This document shows, piece after piece, positions 1 to 5,082 of a DNA stretch of 5,082 nucleotides. The notes under the pieces are model-generated. The model ran no database searches, was not told the origin of the DNA, and saw only the letters and a program-made list of their open reading frames with translations. The stretch spans positions 1-5,082 of the forward strand of contig JACDDF010000224.1 of assembly GCA_013817135.1 (NCBI GenBank), given 5' to 3'. Every line of letters begins with the position of its first letter. Position 1 is the stretch's first letter. The DNA comes from Nitrospirales bacterium (GTDB taxonomy: Bacteria; Nitrospirota; Nitrospiria; Nitrospirales; UBA8639). The translations under genes were made by a program, and so were the position numbers.

Positions 1-725
1 ACCGTACGTTTCGCACCTCACGAGGGATGCAGTTCGTATTTGCCTGTCTTGGTGCCAGTGCGGCCCAACGGGGTCCCTTATGGTGGGCCGCCAACCATCG
101 CCACCACCATGCCTATTCTGATAAACCTGAAGATTCGCACTCTCCCGTCATCCGCGGCCTCTGGTGGAGCCATATAGGTTGGTTTTTAACCCATGACCAA
201 CTTGCGACAAAGCTGAACCGCATCAAAGATTTTGCTCGATACCCGGAATTACGATTTCTGAATCGTTTCGACACCCTTGTCCCAATTGGGTTGGCAGTCA
301 TTCTGTTTCTCTTGGGGAAATGGCTCGGCAGTGCCTATCCAAATTTGGGAACAAGTGGATGGCAAATGCTGGTCTGGGGTTTCGTGATTTCTACGGTGGC
401 CTTGTGGCATGGCACCTTCACCATTAACTCGCTCTCTCATGTTTTCGGCACCCGGCGTTTTGCTACGTCCGACCATAGCCGGAACAACTTCCTCCTGGCC
501 ATCATCACATTAGGTGAAGGGTGGCACAACAATCATCATAAATATTGCAGTTCCACCCGTCAGGGATTTGTATGGTGGGAAATCGATGTGACATATTACG
601 TGCTGCGAGGCCTGCAATTCTTCGGAGTCATCTGGGATATTCGTCCAGTCCCGGCTTGGGTACTGAATCAATCGGACCTTGATCAGATTGACCAGGACGC
701 TGAGTCCGAAAAGATCGCGATGTAA
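1..725 (+). CDS. Membrane acyl-CoA/acyl-lipid desaturase, 5' end outside window
   Basis: This is probably a delta-9-type fatty acid desaturase: a membrane di-iron enzyme that introduces a double bond into a saturated acyl chain using O2 and electrons from a redox partner. The frame is open to the left edge. The codons before the internal ATG at 27 read RTFRTSRG, the family segment that follows the first histidine box, so that ATG is not the true start and the first box lies outside the window. Counting from the ATG at 27, the second box is HRHHH (residues 24-28), followed by the family-typical SDKPEDSHSP. The third box is HNNHH (167-171), preceded by GEGW. Hydrophobic stretches at about 85-101 and 112-130 fit the second pair of membrane segments. 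WHGTFTINSLSH (127-138) is also typical. The C-terminus is complete, ending at TAA. The exact chain-length or position specificity cannot be read from the sequence. Confidence 0.93.
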   Translation, partial: RTFRTSRGMQFVFACLGASAAQRGPLWWAANHRHHHAYSDKPEDSHSPVIRGLWWSHIGWFLTHDQLATKLNRIKDFARYPELRFLNRFDTLVPIGLAVILFLLGKWLGSAYPNLGTSGWQMLVWGFVISTVALWHGTFTINSLSHVFGTRRFATSDHSRNNFLLAIITLGEGWHNNHHKYCSSTRQGFVWWEIDVTYYVLRGLQFFGVIWDIRPVPAWVLNQSDLDQIDQDAESEKIAM

Positions 726-738
726 GACTCTTCGGCAG

Positions 739-810
739 TTCCAATGGAATGAGAGTCAAGGTGTCCACCATTCCTTCATTCTCATTCACGCCCGGGCCTT
801 CCGCTTTTTT
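739..810 (+). terminator. Possible 3' structure or terminator after the desaturase
   Basis: Several inverted repeats overlap just after the desaturase stop. GAATGAGA (747-754) pairs perfectly with TCTCATTC (780-787). GGAATG (746-751) pairs perfectly with CATTCC (769-774), and the two pairings are mutually exclusive. GACTCT (726-731) can also pair with AGAGTC (752-757). A GC-rich segment containing GCCCGGGC and then six T (805-810) follow about 18 bases later. That spacing is too long for a textbook intrinsic terminator, so termination here is only an inference. Confidence 0.3.
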
Positions 811-877
811 CCTCTCCCACATTTCATAACTCAGGCCTCACGGTGATCATGAGATGCGCCTTCTGGGAAAGGTCATG

Positions 878-883
878 TATGAT
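878..883 (+). promoter_or_regulatory. Possible -10 element upstream of the PKD-domain gene
   Basis: TATGAT matches the sigma-70 -10 consensus at five of six positions and lies about 38 bases before the start at 921, giving a short leader. No good -35 hexamer is seen 16-18 bases upstream, so this is a weak candidate. Confidence 0.22.
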
Positions 884-920
884 AAGCGTCATGGCTTCTG
901 ATTCTCTGTGAGGTACGTAC

Positions 921-1943
921 ATGTCTCCCACTCGCGTCCCACTTAACACGGTAGTCCTCCTGACTGCATTTGCCATTCTGCTTGGACATCAACCAGCCTG
1001 GTCCTTCTCTATTATTGAGCCGAAAGAATCCAGCGTTCATCAGTCAGGCAATCATATTCCGGTAGCTCTGGATTTAAGGGGTCTCCCAGGCGTAACCAGG
1101 GTGAACTATTATTGGTATGAAGAATTCGATGACATGCTACGGGTATCGGTCGAAGAAAAATTAGCCCTTGTCGCGACGGACAAAAGCACGCCTCCCTTTG
1201 GCGGAAACATCGTGGTCCCCGAAGAAGCCATGGGTACCTATCGGCTTCTCGCCGTGGCCGAACAGGGTGGCAGACAATCCCAACATGAATCCTTAGCCAT
1301 TTTCGATGAAATTTTGATTCAGATTGAGCCAAGCGCCGAACTCCTAGAAATAGACTTTCAAACAGATAAACCGCTTCGATTGGGACGAGCAGGCGGGGCT
1401 CGCGTGTATGACCAGGTGGACTTTCTAGGAAAGACGCTTGAGTTACCGGTGATCGGGATATTCTCAGACGGAATGACCCGTTCCATTCGCGCCCAAAGCA
1501 CAGGAACGACCTACCAGTCCGCCAATGACAACATTATTTCTGTCAACCCAAATGGGGTGCTTCGGCTGGTGGGGAATGGGGAAACCGTGCTCACCGTAAA
1601 AAACCGCAATCAAGAGGCCACCCTGGATATTCTGGTTGAGGTCAACGATGAGCCCAATCACCCACCGGTTTCGAATCCCGGGACAACGCAAACGGTCTCT
1701 TCTGGAACACGAGTCACCTTGAATGGCTTAGCGAGTTACGATCCCGATGGTGGCTCCCTCCAGTATCACTGGGAACAAGTGCGAGGAAGTAAAGTCCCGC
1801 TTCTTGATCCGTATTCTGCCCAATCCAAACTTTTGGCACCCTTTGTGGTTGAGGAACGGATTTTCCGCTTCACACTCAGGGTCACCGACATTCTAGGTGC
1901 CGACAGTCTCCCTGCCTTTGTCGACGTCATCATTACGCCATAG
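921..1943 (+). CDS. Exported protein with Ig-like regions and a C-terminal PKD/K319-like domain
   Basis: This is a secreted, probably periplasmic or surface, protein of 340 residues with no recognisable catalytic motif. A signal peptide covers about residues 1-28: an Arg near the N-terminus, hydrophobic core VVLLTAFAILLG, and a likely cut after PAWS. Residues 30-136 form a beta-rich region with VNYYWYEEFDDM. Residues 140-242 resemble a bacterial Ig-like group 2 fold (ANDNIISVNPNGVLRLVGNG, then TVLTV). Residues 247-340 are a clear PKD/K319-like domain, with HPPVSNPG, ASYDPDGGSLQYHWEQ and FRFTLRVTD. Such domains usually mediate protein or carbohydrate contacts. The start is supported by GAGG at 910-913, seven bases before ATG. 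There is no cysteine, no C-terminal anchor and no sorting signal. It is separated from the desaturase by 195 bases, so it is probably transcribed on its own. The precise role is unknown. Confidence 0.88.
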   Translation: MSPTRVPLNTVVLLTAFAILLGHQPAWSFSIIEPKESSVHQSGNHIPVALDLRGLPGVTRVNYYWYEEFDDMLRVSVEEKLALVATDKSTPPFGGNIVVPEEAMGTYRLLAVAEQGGRQSQHESLAIFDEILIQIEPSAELLEIDFQTDKPLRLGRAGGARVYDQVDFLGKTLELPVIGIFSDGMTRSIRAQSTGTTYQSANDNIISVNPNGVLRLVGNGETVLTVKNRNQEATLDILVEVNDEPNHPPVSNPGTTQTVSSGTRVTLNGLASYDPDGGSLQYHWEQVRGSKVPLLDPYSAQSKLLAPFVVEERIFRFTLRVTDILGADSLPAFVDVIITP

Positions 1944-2380
1944 TGAGAAACACCTCATGGGACGTACATCGCGGTCAAGAAGCCACAAGAAGCCAGCCGC
2001 AATCGCTCCTTTCACTTGACCCTCCGACCTTTAGATCAAGCATAACCTTCATAGGCAAAGCATTCCTGTTCACTGTTCTTTTCACTATATTTTTGTCATT
2101 CGCCAGGGAGTATTTTAGAACATCATAACCCATATAGATCATGAGGATAGGAACCGGCATGCAAGAATGAGAGGACTGGAATTGAAACCATATCGTTTCT
2201 CAGCTAGCGGAAATTTCTGGCAGGACGGAGGACGGTCGTGAGTGTGCCACCATTAAACGCTTGCTGTCCATTTATCTCTTTTATCAACACTCGCTAACCC
2301 TGGCATTGGCAATTACCTGTTATCAACCTGTACGGAAATGGAAATCATGACCATCAGTCGAAGAGGAGCTGTGAACAACC
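1944..2380. other. Stretch without a convincing gene
   Basis: I see no recognisable coding sequence on either strand. A GTG-initiated frame at 1943-2128 would encode 61 residues with one hydrophobic segment (about 35-52), but it has no ribosome binding site and overlaps the preceding stop codon. The region contains a 10-bp tandem duplication at 1976-1995. It also has two TTATCAAC octamers about 40 bases apart, at about 2281 and 2320, with no evident function. Confidence 0.6.
1976..1995. repeat. Perfect 10-bp tandem duplication
   Basis: CAAGAAGCCA occurs twice head to tail without a spacer (1976-1985 and 1986-1995). It is flanked by GCGG (1971-1974) and CCGC (1997-2000), which could pair around it. 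It lies 33 bases after the PKD gene stop. It is most simply a slippage duplication in non-coding DNA. Confidence 0.8.
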
Positions 2381-2711
2381 ATGACCATGGACAAGAAACT
2401 AAAACCCGTGCCAAATCCGAAAAAGCCCAAAACGTTGACGGAAAAAGGCTTCATCTGACTCACATCCAAGTAGGCCTGATCCAACATCTCAAATTGAAAA
2501 TTTAAGAGTACCCTACCCACTCTACGTCATGAAGCGAAATTACGACAGCTGAAATTTGAATTGAAGTTACAGAGAGATGGCCAGATCTACTGGGAGACAG
2601 GTCGCCATTATTTTTGAAGCGCGTGATGCTGCGGGAACAGGAGAGGGGATTCGACGATTTACCGTGCACCTGAATCCACGCTCCATGAGGGTGGTCACCT
2701 TTAGAAAGTGA
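2381..2711 (+). pseudogene. Degraded polyphosphate kinase 2 (PPK2) N-terminal remnant
   Basis: Intact PPK2 enzymes transfer phosphate between polyphosphate and nucleotides. Here only the N-terminal part is traceable, in pieces. A plausible start at 2381 (ATG, GAGGAG at 2363-2368) opens a 25-codon lysine- and proline-rich leader ending in TGA at 2456. From 2528, one frame gives HEAKLRQLKFELKLQRD, matching the family's helical segment before the P-loop, and it stops at 2615. The next frame takes over at about 2598 with QVAIIFEARDAAGTGEG, IRRF and HLNPRSMRVV, ending with TGA at 2709. The family Walker A, EGRDAAGKGG, is here EARDAAGTGE, so the phosphate-binding lysine is replaced by threonine. 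Walker B, the lid and the rest of the roughly 270-residue kinase are absent. At least one frameshift, stop codons, a substituted catalytic residue and a missing C-terminus together show a dead gene. The PPK2 assignment rests on recognised motifs, not a search. Confidence 0.75.
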
Positions 2712-2962
2712 ACCTCCATCCTGATCCCGCTATTGTTTTACGGTTTCATCTTTGGAAAAAAGTGGTTTATTAAGACAATGAAGAATACAGAATTTTCTTC
2801 TCAATTGAGATCAAAAAGTATGGGTCCCCGGCCTCACCCGTCCACTAGATTATGTTGAATGGATAGCACTGGCCCTATATGGGGAAATTCAACTCACAAA
2901 GATAAGGGAATGAAAGACTACCATTCGAATTCCAATAGATGCGTGAAAGATTACCGGTGTTT
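2712..2962. other. AT-richer stretch after the PPK2 remnant
   Basis: No recognisable gene is present. The three + frames each carry short open stretches interrupted by stops. One, from 2712 to 2849, would encode a hydrophobic start followed by a basic segment, but it lacks an ATG and a ribosome binding site. I could not match any frame to the missing PPK2 C-terminal half (no Walker B and no FDRSWYNR-like motif). Confidence 0.5.
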
Positions 2963-3277
2963 ATGTTGAAAACAAGCTGGTGGGAGGGTAGCTGGCTTGT
3001 GTGTCCCCTAATGGCACTCACCATACTGACTGCTTGCCTGGGGAATTTTGAAACAAAACCCACATTGACCGAACCCTGTCGCCTCAATTGGCAACAACAA
3101 GCGGGCCTCGGGGCGGCGGCTCTTCCTGATTCACCTGCGAGCCACGGGCTCCAGGTCTTGGTCTTTAATATTCATGACCGCCTTCTTCCTGACACGTGCT
3201 TCTCGAGCGAGGGCTGTTCACCGAAGGCGGTGGTGGTGACTGGTGGCCTCTTCGAACCATATGCAATATATGTTTGA
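2963..3277 (+). CDS. Small putative lipoprotein, possibly the front of a broken gene
   Basis: I do not recognise the family. Starting at the ATG at 2963, the 104-residue product has a lipoprotein-type signal: a lysine near the start, hydrophobic core WLVCPLMALTILTA, and lipobox LTAC with the lipidated Cys at about residue 25. The mature part contains CRLNWQQQAGLGAAALPD and LQVLVFNIHDRLLPDTCF and no known motif. An in-frame ATG at 2939 also exists, but the signal peptide fits better from 2963. Neither start has a convincing Shine-Dalgarno sequence. A different + frame stays open across the stop, from 3241 to 3366, with protein-like composition (LILARKQPE, EPYEAFAGRN), so the ORF may be a frameshifted remnant. 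It lies between two decayed genes, which lowers confidence that it is expressed. Confidence 0.4.
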   Translation: MLKTSWWEGSWLVCPLMALTILTACLGNFETKPTLTEPCRLNWQQQAGLGAAALPDSPASHGLQVLVFNIHDRLLPDTCFSSEGCSPKAVVVTGGLFEPYAIYV

Positions 3278-3549
3278 GTCCCGGACTCCTGATTCTCGCC
3301 CGAAAACAACCTGAGTCTGTCCATTCAGAACCCTATGAGGCCTTTGCAGGCCGGAATCTGACCTGAATAAAGCGGATGATTTTTTTTCGAAAGGCTTTCA
3401 GCTCGTTAAATTCTCAACATTTTGGGTGCTGAATAGTCATATGGATGCGGGTCGTGGACATGACAGCATTGAGGCCAGAGCCCGACTCCCAAAATTTCAT
3501 GAATACGAGAGAATTCGGTTAACAGGGGCTCCCGGCTATCATCAGCCGC
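3278..3549. other. Junction between + and - strand gene remnants
   Basis: No intact gene is present. On the + strand, the frame open to 3366 may continue the lipoprotein-like ORF. On the - strand, the frame of the truncated glycosyltransferase stays open for 47 codons beyond its stop (3549 down to 3409). Two short hairpins, GAGTCC/GGACTC (3276-3288) and GGCCT/AGGCC (3339-3352), have no adjacent T-run. A run of eight T at 3380-3387 has no stem before it. I therefore call no terminator. Confidence 0.45.
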
Positions 3550-3807
3550 TTAGGTATCCGAATCGAGGAACAACGTTTCTTGATACGGTGAATTTGCAGT
3601 AATGAGGATTTTATCCTCAACCCCATACATGGGATTGGTTATGGCCATGACCTGATCGAAGAGTGGTGAATTCAAAGGGATGTCCGAACAAATTGTGATA
3701 AGAATATCAGGCATACATTGCTTGACGCTGGCCGCAGAGCGACAGGCTTCCTCAACAAACTTCTGTCCGGTCACAATATAGATGATTCCTCTGGATGGAG
3801 AACTCAT
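3550..3807 (-). pseudogene. Truncated GT-A-fold nucleotide-sugar glycosyltransferase
   Basis: The 85 residues from the ATG at 3807 match the start of a GT-A (GT8-like) transferase. They include RGIIYIVTGQKFVEEACRS (beta strand and nucleotide-binding helix), SVKQCMPDILITICSD, and YGVEDKI, then SPYQETLFLDSDT. DSD is the metal- and nucleotide-sugar-binding DxD. A TAA codon follows DSDT directly, where relatives carry tyrosine or another residue and then continue for well over 100 residues of acceptor-binding domain. The same frame after the stop reads AADDSREPL and stays open to 3409, so a nonsense change plus later decay is the simplest reading. The ATG at 3807 is preceded by GGGAAAG five or fewer bases away. 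A TTG at 3819 is an alternative start in the same frame. It lies 103 bases downstream of the family-2 glycosyltransferase on the same strand and was probably co-transcribed with it. Confidence 0.65.
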
Positions 3808-3910
3808 CGACTTTCCCAATTGCCTTCAGCTTTCAATGATTTCTTCCCACCAGCCCAGCAAGTTCTATTTCCATTTTGCAACTCTTGTGGAACTGGGTAA
3901 CAAAACGATC

Positions 3911-5082
3911 TCACAGCTTCGAAGTCGATCGGGGCACACCGTACCACTCAGTTGCCAAAAGTACGAGGGTGGTAATCATGGCGAACCCGGCACAGAATTG
4001 CACCTCCACCGGAACGGTCTCGTGAATGGAAAGGCCGACTAACCAAGCAAGGCCGATCATGCTCAGGATGGGGATATGAGGCCATAAAGCGAGCGAAGCA
4101 CCAGGAGTCCTTGAAATCTTTGATGTGATTAAATATGGAAACCGCCGATCGAAGACCACATCGAAAAATGCCATGATGAAATAAGGCCATTTCGCAAACT
4201 GTAAGAGATGGGCTCGCCAATGAAACCCTCGTTCCCGCCTCCAGTGCAAATAAAATCGTTGTCGGTACCGCTCGCAAAGTTGCAGTATGAAAAGTAATAG
4301 TCCTCCGGTGGTCACAGTTTCTGCATTCAACACCTTTGGCATTTCTCCCACTACCAACATCACGGCAATGAGAAGAATGGTAATAGGGAGAATGAAACTC
4401 TTATGCAAGTAGGTAAACCCGTGTAACACATTCATTAAACGGGAGGAAAATGATAGATTGTGAACCAGAGTTGGGGCGATCTTGAGTTTGATATCAAGGA
4501 GTGAACGAGCCCAACGACGTTGTTGGTTCAAATATGTACCCCATTCCGTGGGGGCCAAGCCCTGTGCGAGCACCTCCGGCACATAGACTCCCTCCCATCC
4601 CCGGTTTCGATAGAGAAGTGTGAGCAGCAGGTCGTCAGCATCGTGGGGTGCAAACCCACCCACTTCCCGAAGGGCAGACACTCGGTGCGTGTTATGACAG
4701 CCCACGATAATCGGGTATCCCAATCCGTAGCTGGCCATTTGGGTCGAGGAATAAAACGCGAAGGACTCCTCCGCCGCACCGCGGGCGATGAAACTGGCAT
4801 TCTGGTTGGAATATACCTGTGGAGCCTGGACATACCCGATGGTTGGGTCCTCAAAATATCCAAGGACCTTCGATAAAAAAGTCCGCTCCGGAACATGATC
4901 GGGATCAAAGGCCGTTACGAACTCATATCGTTCGAACCCGATTTCCTGGAACCATGCGTTATAGTTTCCGTACTTTGTGGCTTTCCGAAAGGGCCCCTGT
5001 TCTGTTTGATATTCTGGATGATTCTTTCGGCTGAAGTGAAAGGCACCTCGTTTCACGCAGAGGGCTTTGATCCGTTCGTCAT
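3911..5082 (-). CDS. Cellulose-synthase-like family 2 glycosyltransferase, 5' end outside window
   Basis: This membrane-embedded processive glycosyltransferase probably polymerises an exopolysaccharide from a nucleotide sugar at the inner membrane. The frame is open to the right edge (DERIKALCVKRG...), so the GTG at 5056 is not the start, and the N-terminal helices and first catalytic aspartates lie outside. Counting from that GTG, FDPDHVP (residues 50-56) is the DxD, QAPQVYSNQNASF (78-90) is the acceptor-side segment, and HDADDLLLT (138-146) occupies the position of the catalytic TED. QQRRWARS (178-185) is the QxxRW signature. Hydrophobic segments at about 220-236, 251-261, 288-302, 326-343 and 351-367 form the membrane channel. 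FDRRFPYLITSK lies between helices. The protein ends seven or so residues after the last helix, so there is no C-terminal PilZ domain and no sign of direct c-di-GMP control. The product polymer (cellulose, another beta-glucan or other) cannot be fixed. Confidence 0.92.
   Translation of the reverse strand, partial: DERIKALCVKRGAFHFSRKNHPEYQTEQGPFRKATKYGNYNAWFQEIGFERYEFVTAFDPDHVPERTFLSKVLGYFEDPTIGYVQAPQVYSNQNASFIARGAAEESFAFYSSTQMASYGLGYPIIVGCHNTHRVSALREVGGFAPHDADDLLLTLLYRNRGWEGVYVPEVLAQGLAPTEWGTYLNQQRRWARSLLDIKLKIAPTLVHNLSFSSRLMNVLHGFTYLHKSFILPITILLIAVMLVVGEMPKVLNAETVTTGGLLLFILQLCERYRQRFYLHWRRERGFHWRAHLLQFAKWPYFIMAFFDVVFDRRFPYLITSKISRTPGASLALWPHIPILSMIGLAWLVGLSIHETVPVEVQFCAGFAMITTLVLLATEWYGVPRSTSKL

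Noticed and set aside
1012..1332. Minus-strand 106-residue ORF opposite the PKD-domain gene
   Set aside because: It is the antisense shadow of a well-supported gene, with no ribosome binding site and arginine-, histidine- and proline-rich noise composition.
1943..2128. GTG-started + strand ORF of 61 residues with a hydrophobic segment
   Set aside because: It has no ribosome binding site, no recognisable family and low-complexity content. It begins inside the previous stop codon and lies in a region of gene decay.
2281..2328. Two TTATCAAC octamers resembling DnaA boxes
   Set aside because: Each differs from the TTATCCACA core. There are only two, with no AT-rich unwinding element and no dnaA or dnaN neighbour.
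2323..2520. Minus-strand 65-residue ORF
   Set aside because: It is antisense to the PPK2 remnant, has no motif or start signal, and is rich in Phe and Ser from the lysine- and glutamate-coding complement.
3276..3352. Two short GC-rich hairpins as terminators for the facing + and - genes
   Set aside because: Neither stem is followed by a T-run on either strand, and the stems are only 5-6 bp.
4528..4908. Minus-strand 126-residue ORF and an overlapping + strand ORF of 118 residues
   Set aside because: Both are alternate-frame shadows of the family 2 glycosyltransferase, whose frame carries the conserved catalytic motifs.

Overview
This 5.1 kb window has a moderate GC content. It looks like chromosomal DNA from a free-living, probably Gram-negative bacterium. 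The mix of a membrane acyl-lipid desaturase, a secreted Ig/PKD-type protein and a cellulose-synthase-like glycosyltransferase would suit an environmental lineage such as Nitrospirota, but no marker in the window fixes the taxonomy and that suggestion is tentative.

Left part (1-1943, + strand). The first gene enters from the left edge. It is the C-terminal three quarters or so of a membrane fatty acid desaturase, with the second and third histidine boxes visible. A 195-base spacer follows, holding overlapping inverted repeats and a T-run. Then comes an intact gene for a 340-residue exported protein with three successive beta-sandwich-like regions, the last of which is a clear PKD/K319-like domain.

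Middle (about 1944-3550). This stretch contains no convincing intact conserved gene, but it is not random spacer. It holds the remains of a polyphosphate kinase 2 (PPK2) gene, spread over several frames with stops and with a substituted Walker A lysine. Next is a short lipoprotein-like ORF that may itself be frameshifted. A 10-bp perfect tandem duplication lies just after the PKD gene. The region reads as a patch of gene decay.

Right part (3550-5082, - strand). Two glycosyltransferase genes run right to left. The upstream one, cut by the right edge, is a processive family-2 (BcsA-like) membrane glycosyltransferase with DxD, D-D and QxxRW-type motifs followed by membrane helices. About 100 bases downstream is the N-terminal part of a second, GT-A-fold nucleotide-sugar transferase. 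It stops immediately after its DxD motif and is probably a pseudogene. Together they suggest a surface-polysaccharide locus whose second enzyme has been lost.

I found no RNA gene, CRISPR array, transposase, integrase or recognisable defence system. The notable signal is the concentration of broken genes between two healthy flanks, not a new system.
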